Assembly: GCA_029851415.1 (NCBI GenBank)
Contig: CM056742.1
Coordinates: 14,115,736 to 14,179,735, forward strand
Reading direction: 5' to 3'
Length of the DNA stretch: 64,000 nucleotides
From: Eretmocerus hayati
Lineage: Eukaryota; Arthropoda; Insecta; Hymenoptera; Aphelinidae
Shown here: piece by piece, positions 11,767 to 23,560 of the stretch
Layout of the letters: each line of letters starts with the position of its first letter
Numbering within the stretch: position 1 is the first letter of the stretch
Notes under the pieces: model-generated
Told to the model about the DNA's origin: nothing
The model's input: the letters and a program-made list of their open reading frames with translations, nothing else
Database searches by the model: none
Translations under genes and position numbers: made by a program

Positions 11767-12490
11767 GGGGTCGCTGAATCCGAATTCAGGGTCAGTTTCA
11801 GCACGTCGAAATTTTGACATAACCTCAAAAAAGCATGATTTGACAAAATTGCTCGAAAATCATAATCACCCCATACTGAATCCACTTTTGACCACCAACC
11901 TTATGTTCTCGGGGTCTCTGAATCCAAAAACGAGGTTAGTTTGGTCTCAACATATCATCATTCTGATAGAACCTTAAGAAATCAGGCTTTTCGAAGGATA
12001 TTTGAACCTGGTGATGAAACCATACTTTGTTTTGCCTATTCTAAATTTTTTTGGGGTTGCTGAATCCAAATTTGGGGCCAGTTCGGTCCCAGCACATCAT
12101 CATTCTGACATAACCTCAAAAAAATCATGATTTCTCAAGGACAGTTGAACCTGGTGACCGAACCATACTTCATCCTGCCTATACTGTATATTTACGGGGT
12201 TGCTGAATACAAATCCAAGGTCAGTTTCGATCTCGCACATCAGCTCTTTCACATAACCTCGAAAAATCGTGATTTTCCAAAGATACTTGGACCTGGTGAT
12301 CAAACCATACTTTGATTTGCCTATACTACATGTTTTTGCGGTCGCTAAATCCAAATTGGGTACAGTTTGGTCCTACAACATGTAGGTTCTTATATAACAT
12401 CGAAGATTTAGAATTCCTCGAGGGTACTCAAAGCTGGTGATCCAACCATACTATGTCATGAGCTTATTTGATGGTTTTCGGATTAGAATT
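11767..12490 (+). repeat. 143-bp tandem repeats, five to six copies
   Basis: Spacing of GGGGTCGCTGAATCC-like starts is 144, 142, 143 and 143 bp. Each unit also contains CATAACCTCAAAAAA and CCATACTT boxes. They form the inner left arm of the 2.4-kb foldback. The right arm holds only about three. Confidence 0.88.
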
Positions 12491-12540
12491 AGAATCAGTT
12501 TTATCCAAGCGCGTCCATTTTTCAACATAATTTGAGATGA

Positions 12541-12805
12541 GCAGTGTCCATCGCATCTGTTGAAGCAACTCCACTGTCTCGGCGTTTTTTGAGAGTTGAT
12601 CTAACCCTCTGTAACCCGCAAGGAGAAGTGAGGCGCTCTGGCGTCTCGATTCTGGGGTGTGACGACCCTCCGGCCCCAGTCAAGGGACACCGTACCCGGG
12701 CCTTGGCCAAAATCCGGTAGGAAGGGACTGGCCCTGAGACTGGTACTCAGGAGCAGCTCAATGTCGCTCTCTGAGCCGGCACCCTGACAGGGCATATCTC
12801 TGCTT
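12541..12805. other. GC-rich central block of unknown origin
   Basis: In strongly AT-rich surroundings this block is GC-rich (for example CCCGGGCC near 12695 and GAGCCGGCACC near 12773). It separates the two arms of the 2.4-kb foldback. On the minus strand it is open for about 60 codons, with no motif I recognise. It has no obvious tRNA-type A or B box. It may be a captured host fragment or part of a retroelement untranslated region. Confidence 0.5.
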
Positions 12806-13291
12806 CATGACCATGTGGCAAAAGCAAAAGAAAGTATGGTTTGTTCAGCAGCCATCAGCACTCTCGGGAGATACTGATTCTTTGAGGTTAGGTCAGAATG
12901 ATGTACGAGGTCGAAACTGACCTTGGATTTGTATTCAGCGACCCCTAAAATATATAGTATAGGCAGGATGAAGTATGGTTCGGTCAGTACAAGTGTCCTT
13001 GGGGAATCATGATTTTTTGAGGTTATGTCAGAATGATGACGTGCTGGAACCAAACTGGCCCCCAATTCGGATTCAGCGACCCCAAAAACATAAGGTTGGT
13101 GGTCAAAGTGGATTCAGTGTTTGATTATGATTTTGGACAATTTTGTCAAATTATGCTTTTTTGAGGTTATATCACAATCTCGGCGTGCTCCAGCAAGACT
13201 GACCCTGGATTCAGATTCAGCGACCCCAAAACATAAAGGTGATTTAGTTTGGGAGTTAGGTCAGAACTTTTTTTTTGGGGGTTGTGTATTC

Positions 13292-13440
13292 TTTACGTCG
13301 TGCGAACAGGAGTGTGAGAGCTCTCCTAATAGCCAAAACCGTAATTTGTGCTATTTTTTGCCGTTTTTGACGAATTTCATTGAAAATTCGAGAATCTGGG
13401 TACTTCGAGAGCTCTCACGCTCTTGTTGTCACGACGTAAA
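13292..13440. mobile_element. 149-bp MITE nested in the right arm of the foldback
   Basis: The TIR TTTACGTCGTG plus about 23 further bases, ending at a GAGAGCTCTC box, is mirrored at 13407-13440. The corresponding position in the left arm (about 11715-11730) lacks it, so it inserted after the two arms had formed. Confidence 0.85.
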
Positions 13441-13789
13441 AAATGATCGAAAAATCATTGCAAATGGGACTTTTTCCACTCTTCAAGATGCTCTTCGTAA
13501 AATTGCTGTATCTTTACCCACGTTCAATTGGAATCCAATAGAAAAAAAACGTTTCTTTTCTCGAAATTCTTGAAGTTACATGAGCTGTTCGTGTACTCAG
13601 GAAGGGTTGGAAGTAGAACTAGAAACCCCAGGAAGTTGGCGTTTTCCCTCGTCTTCAAAATGCTTTCTCTCAAATTTTTCTACGTTGATCTGGTCTTAAG
13701 TAATCGACGTTTGAGCGAAAGAGGATTCTATACCACCGTTCAATTCAATTCAAATTCAAAAGGAATTTTTGCATGGTACCGTACATATT

Positions 13790-15370
13790 TGAAATGTCTA
13801 CATTGTTAGTGCTCTGATAGCTCATATTACATATTTAATGAAAGTAACTATGAATAGGTATATCTCACATTGGTGGTGAATTGGCCATTCTCGAAGCTCA
13901 GATACTCAAAGTATCGAACATAACCTCAAAAAAGCAAGGAAAACATCTAATCAGCAGAATTGAGGTTGGCGAATAGGTAAAACTTATTTGTGCTTCGAGG
14001 ATATGTATTGAAGGGTCAAAAGGCAAGGTTTTGTACTGAGATAATGGTGAAATTCATCTCTGAAGGGAGTTTATTGAATGATTCGCATGAATGTATTGTT
14101 GAATTATCACTAAATTGTGAGATCATTGATGAACATCTTTCCAGACTTTATAATTGAGGGATTTCACCATTATCTCTACACGAAAAGTTGCCTTTTGACT
14201 CTTCAAGTACATACTCTTGAAGCACAAATGAGTTAATCATACAGTATGCGCTAACCTCAATTTTGGTATTTAGATGTTTTCAGTGCTTTTTTGAGACTAT
14301 GTTTGATATTTTGAGTATCTGAGCTATCAGGATGGCCGATAAATCACTAATATAAGTTGTATTCATGGTTACCTCTGAATATATCGACGCCTCTTACGAA
14401 GATAAACACCTCTTTTCTTGTGACTGACGAAGATCAACGTTTATTCGTTGTGAAAACGAAGATTAACGGATTCTTCTTAGGTCCACGAAAACTAACACTT
14501 ACTCCTTAGGGACACGAAGATTAACGCATTCTCGTTAAGTCCACGAAGACTAACACTTACTCCTTAGGGGCACGAAGATTAACACTTACTGCTCAACGGC
14601 CCATGAAACTAGCACTTCCTCTTGAACGGTATGAAGACTATAACACACTTGCACACGTTCTTGTTCAAAGGGACGGAGACCATGTATTTCGTCTTAGGGC
14701 CACGAAAAAAAACACATTCTCATTAGCGGCACAAAAATTAACGCATCGGTAGACTTCATTCATGGAGGGACGGAGACAATAAGTATTTCGTCTTAAGCCC
14801 ACGAAAAGTAACACATTTTTCTCTACGCCACGAAGACTAACACATTCTTATCGATGGAATGAAAAACAACACATTCTCTTTGACGAGACGATGAACGGTA
14901 AGTGATTGTGTTAGCCTTCGTTCCGCTAAGAAGAATATGTTACTTTTCGTGGGCTTAAGACGAAGTACTTATTATCTCCGTCCCTTCAAGAATGGAGTCT
15001 ACGAATGTGTTAGTCTTCGTGGCGTAAAGGAAAATGTGTTACTTTTCGCGGCCTTAAGACGGAATACTTATAGTCTTCGTCCCGTCAAGAAAAAAAATGC
15101 GCGAATGTGTTAATCTTCGTGCAGTTTGAGGAGTAAGTGTTACTCTTCGTGGTCTTAAGCAGTAAGAGATGATCTTCGTGGCGCTGAGGCGTAAGTGTTG
15201 TTCTTCGTGGCGTAAACAGTAAGTGTTAATCTTCGTGGCCGTAACAAAGCAAATGCTAATCTTCGGCCACCGTGTTTTTCTTCGTGGGCGTTAGCGGATG
15301 TGTTTATCTTCGTAAGAGGCGTCGATATGTGATATGAGCTCTGAGATCACTGATAGTGTAAATTTTCAAA
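13790..15370. mobile_element. Foldback element split by a later foldback insertion
   Basis: Sequence from about 13790 to 14060 is mirrored at about 14150-14380 and continues at 15329-15370. The interruption is exactly the 948-bp element at 14381-15328. Shared blocks include GCTCATATTACAT (left) with ATGTGATATGAGC (right), ATAACCTCAAAAAAGC-like, AACCTCAATT and TTTCACCATTATCTC. Without the insertion the element would be about 0.6 kb with arms of about 280 bp. No coding content was seen. Confidence 0.82.
14381..15328. mobile_element. 948-bp foldback with arms made of short tandem repeats
   Basis: The ends ATATCGACGCCTCTTACGAAG and its reverse complement are perfect inverted repeats. Each arm consists of many units of about 25 to 40 bp around CACGAAGATTAACAC. 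The left half carries this in one orientation and the right half carries GTGTTAATCTTCGTG in the other. This layout is like the Drosophila FB type, in which the terminal repeats are themselves arrays. The flanking ATAT could be part of the TIR, a target duplication, or both. Confidence 0.88.
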
Positions 15371-15911
15371 AATGCCCCTCCTCTTGTGTACCCATCTCTG
15401 AACGAGAATTTCAATTCGAGAGTGTGACTCAGAGTCCAGCGCACGACATTTATTTGGTAAAGCGTAATGTCATCCTGAAACATTTTCTGATGAAATCATG
15501 ATTGGTGAGCCTGGCCATGAAATCTTCATCTCTGGAATGGACTAGATTAGTAAAAGGATTGAGAGGATCGAGGTATCATGTCTGGTATGTCTCGCGAAGT
15601 AATATCGCCCATTATGTCAGATTAAGCTATCAAAAAAGTTTTGATTCCTCGTCCCAATGCCTTACATTGTAAAGGACACTTCAGATGTTTACTGGAACAT
15701 TCTCATTCATTCAATGTTCACATTCGATAACATCTAGAGGAGCCGTCTTGAAAAATGGGTAATTCATTCCGTCGTATTCTCCAAGTTATTTCACACCAGA
15801 AAAGAATGATTATATAGTCACTTCTCGACTCAGTCATCAGACTTTTCAGAGAGTCAAATACACCCATTTTATATCATCTGATCTATCCGATGGAAAATCC
15901 GAAAAATAATA
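15371..15911. other. Unassigned sequence
   Basis: Nothing recognised apart from short runs. It separates two large foldback elements. Confidence 0.4.
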
Positions 15912-17692
15912 GATGAATTCCACGCCAAAGCGACCTACGGAAAGGGGTCATCTCTCAGATTCTTTTTTAACCTTTTTCATTCGATTCTATGGCCCAAAAT
16001 AGGAACTTCGGACCACCTATGAGGCTCAAAAAAAATTTCTCCTCTCCATTGCTGCACATCCGTCAACAGACCGAAAATTTATCGTGTAAAAATCGATGCT
16101 CTTTTATTCACGAAAATGGGAATATTTCGAGTTTTTGAATAGCTATCGATTTGCGGGTTGCGGCATCTGAAAGGGCATCAAAAAACCTATCGAAAACAAT
16201 GTCGGAAATTCCTTCTCTGTGATTTGGGGGCCTCCTGGAGGCAAAAGAGTGTTTTTCACTAAAATGTTGATTTCTCAAAAAGCCATTTTTTTTTATTTTT
16301 TTTAAATCATTTATTTGACGTGAAATTTTGCGTTCTTTCGAAAAAAATGGGTTTCAGAGAAGTTTGGGATGATCCAAGTGACTTATGAGCCATTTTTTGA
16401 AAATTCGATTTTTTCGGTTTCAGAAAAAGGCGATTTTCTGCGCATGCGCACAAACGTAGACTTTCGGTGCCACTTTCAATGGAAAGCTGACAAAATTTCC
16501 TATAAAATGACCACCCGCAAAGTTGAAATTCATGCACTGAAACGCTATCTGCAAGGATTAATTATGTCGAATCAAAATGACATGGAAATTCAGCCCATTA
16601 ACGCCTTCGTGGCGCCTGCTGAGATGACACATTCACGAGATCTTCTCGGGACTCAATTTCGAGTACGAAATCGACCTGAAAAAAATTCGGACCACGTGGT
16701 TTTAACGTGAAATTGTATGAACTTTCAAAATATGCGATTAAAAACCCCGTTTGAGGCGAACCCGAGGTGCTACATTCAATTTTTCGCAATTTTGAATGTG
16801 AAATATCGTATTTTCTGACAAAAATTGAATGTAGCAACCCAGGTTCGCCTCAAACGGGGTTTTTCATCGCATATTCTGAAATTTCATACAATTTTATGTT
16901 GAAACCATGTGGTCCAAATTTTTTTCTGGTCAATTTCGTACTCGAAATTGAGTCCCGAGAAGATCTCGTAAATGTGTCATCTCAGCAGGCGCCACGAAGG
17001 CGTTAATGGACTGAATTTTCATGTGATTCTGATTCGACATAATTAATCGTTGCAGATCCCGTTTCAGTGCATGAATTTCAACTTTGCGGGTAATCATTCT
17101 ATAGGAAATTTTGTCAGCTTTCCATTGGAAGTGGCGCCGAAAGTCCACATTTGTGTGCATGCGCAGAAAATCGCCTTTTTCTGAAACCAAAAGAATCGAA
17201 TTTTCAAAAAATGGCTCATAAGTCACTTGGATCGCCCCAAACTTCTCTGAAACCCATTTTTTTCGAAAGAACGCAAAATTTTACATCAAAAATACGATTT
17301 TCAAAAAATAAAAAAAATGGCTTTTTAAGAAATCAACATTTTAGTGAAAACCACTCTTTTGCCTCCAGGAGGCCCCCAAATCACAGAGAAGGAATTTCCG
17401 ACATTGTTTTCGATAGGTTTTTTGATGCCCTTTCAGATGCCGCAACCCGCAAATCGATAGCTATTCAAAAACTCGAAATATTCCCATTTTCGTGAATAAA
17501 AGAGCATCGATTTTTACACGATAAATTTTCGGTCTGTTGACGGATGTACGTGCAATGGAGAGGAGAAATTTTTTTTGAGCCTCATAGGTGGTCCGAAGTT
17601 CCTATTTTGGGCCATAGAATCGAATGAAAAAGGTTAAAAAAGAATCTGAGAGATGACCCCTTTCCGTAGGTCGCTTTGGCGTGGAATTCATC
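15912..17692. mobile_element. 1.78-kb near-complete palindrome, arms about 850 to 890 bp
   Basis: Reading inward from GATGAATTCCACGCC (15912) matches the reverse strand reading inward from 17692 almost base for base, to a centre near 16805. The innermost pair is CCCCGTTTGAGGCGAAC and its complement at about 16744 and 16845. AATAAT lies directly outside both ends and may be a target duplication. The arms differ at scattered positions and by small indels, so this is not a sequencing foldback artefact. Both arms keep an open frame of about 98 codons, but the differences there are mostly amino-acid changing, so I do not call a gene. Confidence 0.93.
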
Positions 17693-20600
17693 AATAATGA
17701 TTCGAAGAAATGATTCGTCTGGAATTTTGATCTCGATCCGCCTCACGGGGTCTAAACTAAGGTTTCCTATAAGGTTACTTGGAATGCAGGATCATGATAA
17801 AATCTGTCCATCTCTGGAACCATATGTATAATTCTCGCTTTTCGATATAATACACGTGATGGGGGCTTAACTTCACATTTACGAATTCTTATACTCAAAT
17901 GAAAGGGTTTCCGTTCACACAAATTCAATGTTCAAGTACTCACCGCATTGAGGTTGGCCATCCTTAAAGAACCACTTGTATGGATCACCGTGCTCATTTT
18001 GAATTCCTTCACAACCGGTGACATTCTTATGACATTCGTGATGTTGCTTGCAACATCTGTCATGGAAAATAGTTACAAGATTTTTACTAAATTCCGTAAG
18101 AGTATTTCAGGGAGTGGATGTGGCTTTGATAATGATAAAGAAAAAAGTGTGCTTTAGTTGATGGGAAGATTATCACCTGTCGATTCCATCTACTGGCTCA
18201 CCTGAGCCTTCATGACCACAATAGCACCCGTATCCATAGTAATGGCGATGATTACAGCCCAGCGTGTGATACATCATGTATTCGAATGGGTCGAGATTTC
18301 GCTTCGACCTTTTTGAAGTTGCTTCTGCTTTTGACAGCCTGAGTCAATACAAAAATATGCAATGCTTCATTAAAAAGATGCGATCAAGAGCCTCCGAAGG
18401 TCTAACTAACAAACAACGGGCCGGAATTAATTTCTTGTGGTAGATGATTATACGCCAGATATTATGAATCAAATCGGTTTAACGGTCGCCAGAATGTGAG
18501 TATGGATTATAATATCCATGGAAGGATGAAGACATAATGCTCAAGATAGATCACATCATGATTGTATACTTATTAAAGTTAGCTTGTACATATCTGGAAT
18601 ATTTGACTGCATATTCGCGATAAAATGTCAAAAATGTGTACTTGTCAACTCGAAGGTTTCATTCGTACATGTTCCCATTTGACGAACCAAATTCCACTCC
18701 CATTTGGATGGCCCGCTCACAATCTGATGTGATCAGAAGCGAGCGTCTGCCGAAATTATTTAGAAATGCGCTGATGATCGTGATATTATTCCTTCGTATC
18801 ATGCCTAATGGAGACGAGGTGAATTTGAATTGTTTTCAATAATCGAAGTGGAGAAGCACTAGAGTCTAATTCTGAGATTCTGATGGATTAATGCTTAATA
18901 AAAGCATTGCATTTGAATTGCCAAATTAGGACCTATTTAAAATGGATATTCAATTTTTTTCTGAAACTATCATCCCCCGAATTGAAGGGCTTTGCTTCAT
19001 GGACAATATCACTTTGAAAAATTTCAGGCTCTCCCGTTGAACACACAAGAAAATACTTGAGTGGCTAGTTTCTACTTGTGCCAAAAACTCACGAAATACG
19101 GTGATCGTCAAAGGTTGCAATTGGGCCTGTAGCAGAACTCTCCCTTGACGTTTTTTTTGAGCCTTGGCCTGGAACAGATAAAAATTGGTTTCAGATTCAT
19201 TCTAGAAGCGCAAATCTTTCTCTCTATATATATTTCACAGGATCGAAAAAGATAAGGTCCACCAACTTCCACCGAACTCCACAAAACTCCATGGAGCTCC
19301 TTTGCCCCTTCTGAGCTCCGTCAAACTTCAATGAGCTTGACCGAACTCCATCGATATCCAATAATTTGATACGCGATCGTCTACCGAGCCTCTTTTGAAC
19401 TCCACAAATCTCCACCGATTCCCACCTGCAATTTCATCTCTTTTCAACCTGAGAACCAAGGTCAGTCCGGGATGCTATGTTTTATCGACCTGGCATAGTT
19501 TCAACTATGACCATTTCTCGAATCATTGCAAATACTTCCCGGATCATGTGGTTACCGCGTTCGCAATAAGATTTCAAACTATTTCAGCTGTGTTGTATCT
19601 TGAGACTCACGATGTATTCCGAAAAATTTAGAGAATAGAAAGCATACATGACCGCGCAGTTTGTATGATGCAATGGCGATAACCCAAGATTGCAGATTCC
19701 CAAAGTTCTTAAAATATATCGTAAGCTCATAGACGCCGCACAGCCCAATTGGTTGGGATTCTCATGGAGAATTGCGCTGTTTCACTCATTTGTTCTGGAA
19801 AGTATAAGCAGTTCTTTGGAATTGGATACTGTTGAAACACTGCTCGGGTGGTAAAACAGAGCAATACCAATTTGTTCTCGGGTTTCCTACAAAATTCTGT
19901 CAAGTTTCAAGAAAATACACTCACGAACACTGAATTTTACTGAGCTCTACCACTCTCATGGAAGTCCAGCGACTGTCACTGAGCTGATTTTCTGTGTGAT
20001 CCAAAAACCAATCCAACCTTATCACACAAAAAAAATTCGACAGACCTCGATTTTTGATTATTGAGACTCAAAATAGTCCGTCTAATCTTCAAATATTCAG
20101 GCATGAGCCCTCAAACTTGAAAGTGAGGTTTCTATCTGAAATTTTTATCAATCCTAATTAAGATCGTTCTCAATTTTCGGAGTTTCAGGGACTTTGAATT
20201 TTCGCCATTCGGACTTTTTGTATTTCGAATTCTCGTTCTTCCATTTAATGGCACTCAATTTTCTTTACTTGACATTCCTACTCTCCGAATATTTGTTCTT
20301 TCCTAATCCTGCATTCAGAATTTTGATCTGTTTAGATCTCAGCCTCTCCGATATCTAGTTCCCGAAATTTTGGCTTCCCGGAAAATTTATCCCACTTGAG
20401 AGTTTGGTTCTTACCGTTATCAGTATACACTGCAGAGTTGCACATATTGATCGAAACGGCAACGATTAGAATATGAGTAGCTCGTAGGTACTGCATCCCT
20501 GTGAAAGTAAAATCCGAATTACACGAAGTTGTTTAAGCGTTCAAAATCCAGATTACGATTATCCAAATGTCCAGAAGAAAATTGAGACTCGCAAGGAGTT

Positions 20601-20814
20601 AATCGCGGCTTTAGTCAAAATTTTGGTGATAGTTTACTCCAATCAGCAGAAGATGAAACCCAAAATTGCATTAGCTCAACTTTTTTTGAGCTACAGAAAG
20701 GACTATAAGCATTGTTCATTATGAGCTCAAGTACTGTAAGAGTACGAAAACTTAAATACTGTTCGGTTCAATTGTGGCAGAACCCAATGTTTTTAAATGG
20801 TTTCGTGGGATTCA
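17693..20814. other. Unassigned AT-rich sequence
   Basis: No exon with splice signals, RNA gene or long repeat was recognised. At 19255-19420 there is a loose cluster of short AACTCCAC/GAGCTCC motifs, a degenerate simple repeat. Confidence 0.4.
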
Positions 20815-23560
20815 AAATAGTACATTAAGCAACAAAGGCGTAAAGAAATTTTACGCACGAGTTCCCGAAATGAGTGCGTAAAAAGTTCACTTTTACGCAC
20901 GAAAATTTCGGGAACGAGGGCGTAAAATTGCGCCCGAGTTGCTTACGATTCTTTTTGATATATCTGTGCGGAAAGTTGGTGTCCGGTCCATACCATCGAA
21001 GTTGGTGTTCGGTCCATACCACCGAAGTTGGCGGAAGACGCAAAGGGGAGAGGAACGGGGTCTAGGGGCGAAAGCCTCTGATGGGGGTGCAGGGGGCGAA
21101 GCCCCCGCCGGGGGGTGTGGGGGGGCTCCGCCACAAAAAAAATTCTGAAGAATGGATGAAAAAAAAAAGATATCTTAAACCAGCTCATAATCAAAATACG
21201 GTGCTAGAATTCATCTCGGATATTGTAATCTCGTTGCAAAAGAGTAACTCCGGGAAATATTCCAACTTCCGTTCAAATTTGAAGTATTGAGGGTGGAAAA
21301 TCAGTGACGTCACATGATTCATGTCATTCCAAATATCCTGATTCCTGTCAGAACGGAGAAATTTACTTGAATGCCTTGGTACATGAAAAACTGTACTGCA
21401 TTTGAAAATGTCTTTGATGAAACATATACGGGGAACTGAGTAAAATTATTGTCGATATAGAAACTGCATTAAAGCGAGTCCGTAGTCAGCCGCCATGTTG
21501 AATATATAGCGAGATGGACCGAAATCCGTTCTGCAAATATCTCGGGTTTTATTCAACCAAATCACATGGGATTTTGTAGGCATCAATAGAATACATGTCA
21601 GAATTGCGCTATGGAGAGAAAATTCATCAAAATCAAAATGAAAAATTCAAAATGGCGGCAGACTACGGCCTCGCCTTATACACAATATATTTCTACCGAT
21701 GATCAATATCTCTCATATTCACGATTATTCACTTATATGACTTGCAATTTCTTATTGAATCGCGGCCTGACCTACGAATCTTCGTGTATACTTGTGATCG
21801 TGTAGATCAAGACCCGATGGGGACAGTATCTGTCCTAGTGCTCACTCGAATTCCCTTTACATTTAGGGTAAACGGCGAATTTCCGCACTCTTGTTAAATT
21901 TCTAACTTGTATGTGACAATAAGTCGGGTATCACAAATCCAAAGAGAATTCGCTCAAGTTGGGAACAAAAATGTACTCATAGTGTAGATTAGGAGGTGAT
22001 CAGCCACTCAATCATTCTCAACAGCCGGGTTGCAAGGCTACCGCATGCCCGGCATTCGATTTTGAACTGTAACATCTTTCACTTCAACTTCGTGGGTATC
22101 GATTCACAAACGGGCCGGAGGGATTAGAAAAATACCGGAATCATCATTTGCTGCTGTGCGTAAAGTTGTGCGTAAAAGTCCATTTTGGTGTGGGTGTGCG
22201 GTGCGCAAGGTTGATTGATCATGATTCCATTAACGTTCAGATTTTAGTGCGTAAAAGTGAAACTGTACGTAAAAGTAACTTTGCGCACAGTTTTACAGTG
22301 CGCAAAGTTCTCGAAATCGTGCGCAAAGTAAAATCTGTGTGTAAAAAAACATTAATCAACCGTTTTCCAATTTCGATTTTTACGGCAAAAAAGGCTGGTC
22401 ACACAGCAGCAAACGATGATTCCGGAATTTTTCTAATTCCTCCTGCCCCTTTGTGAATTAGTACCTCTAGAGTTGAAGTCAAAGATGTTGCAGTTTAAGA
22501 TCAAATTATTGGCATGCGGTTGTCTTGCAACCCGGCTGTTGAGAATGATTAAGTGGCTGATCACCTCCTAATCTATACTATGAGTACATTTTTGTCCGCA
22601 ACTTGAGCGAATTCTCTTTGGATTTGTGATAACTGAATTATTGCCGCATACTAGTTAGAAATTTAACAAGATTGCGAGTATTCGCCGTTGACTCCCAATG
22701 TAAAGAGAATTCAAGTGAGCATGAGGACAGATAGTGTCCTCATTGGGGCTTGATCATCTACAAGATCACGAGTATACACGAAGATTCGTAGTAGGTCAGA
22801 CGGCAATTCAATGAGAAATTGCAAGTCATAGGTAGTGAATAATCATGAACATGAGAGATGTTGGTCATCGGTAGAATATTGTGTATCAAGGTAGTTTCTA
22901 TATCGACAACAATTCCACTAAGTTTCCCATATAAGTTTCATCAAGGACATTTTTTAATGCAATCCTGCTCTTCATGTACCAATGCATTCAAGTAAACCTC
23001 TAAGTTCTGATAGGAATCAGAATATTTGGGATGACATGAATCACGTGACGTCTCTGATTTTCTTCCCTGGATACATCAAATTGGAACGGAAGTTGGGATG
23101 TTACATGGAGTTACTTTTCTTGCAACGAGATTACAATATTCGAGATGAATTCTAGCACCTTATTTTGGTTATGAGCTGGTTCAGGATATATTTTTTTTGA
23201 TCCATTCTTCAGAGTTTTTTTTCAAAAAACTCTGCAGGGGGCTAAGCCCCCCGGCGGGGGCTTCGCCCCCTGCATCCCCACCTCCTCCCCCTTTCGCGCC
23301 CTCCACCAACTTCGGTGGTATGGGCCGGACACCAACTTTCCGCACAGATATATCAAAAAGAATCGTAAGCAACTCGGGCGCAATTTTACGCCCTCGTTCC
23401 CGAAATTTTCGTGCGTAAAAGTGAACTTTTTACGCACAGCGCAAATTACTTTGCACATTGCGCAAAAGTTACAACTGTGCGCAAAGTTCACTTTTACGCA
23501 CTCATTTCGGGAACTCGTGCGTAAAATTTCTTTGCGCCCTTGTTGCTTAATGTACTATTT
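20815..23560. mobile_element. 2.75-kb foldback element with arms of about 1.1 to 1.3 kb
   Basis: The ends read AATAGTACATTAAGCAAC (left, and inverted at the right). The mirror continues through CGTAAAA/GTGCGTAAAAGT blocks, a GC-rich G-run block (about 21069-21134 mirrored at 23231-23290) and long AT-rich parts, to GGTGATCAGCCACT (about 21995) mirrored near 22555. The centre (about 22150-22440) has many GTGCGTAAAAGT and GTGCGCAAAGT motifs in both orientations. The left arm is longer because a 205-bp MITE inserted in it. No transposase was recognised. Confidence 0.9.
21472..21676. mobile_element. 205-bp MITE nested in the left arm
   Basis: The inverted ends of about 30 bp begin AAGCGAGTCCGTAG (left) and, inverted, AAGGCGAGGCCGTAG (right). 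TA flanks both ends, and the other arm of the host element (around 22888) has an empty site. A TA target duplication is typical of Tc1/mariner-type elements. The TIRs contain GCCGCCATGTT and GCCGCCATTTT. Confidence 0.85.

Larger units (their letters stand above)
11389..13790. mobile_element. 2.4-kb foldback element with about 0.9-kb arms built on 143-bp repeats
   Basis: The outer 11389-11700 is mirrored at about 13440-13790. Shared blocks in order include TACCGTAC, GGTGGTATAGA, TCGATTACT-AAG, ATCAACGTAGA, GCATTTTGAAGA and AACGTTTTT. The inner parts of both arms are tandem 143-bp units with the landmark GGGGTCGCTGAATCC. These start at 11767, 11911, 12053, 12196 and 12339 in the left arm, with a sixth degenerate unit near 12480. 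The inverted units in the right arm end near 12930, 13068 and 13216. A GC-rich block occupies the centre and a small MITE sits in the right arm only. No transposase was seen. Confidence 0.88.

Noticed and set aside
16369..17226. Matching open frames of about 98 codons in both arms of the 1.78-kb palindrome
   Set aside because: The two frames are the same duplicated arm. By eye the differences between them mostly change the amino acid, which is not what selection on a protein would leave.
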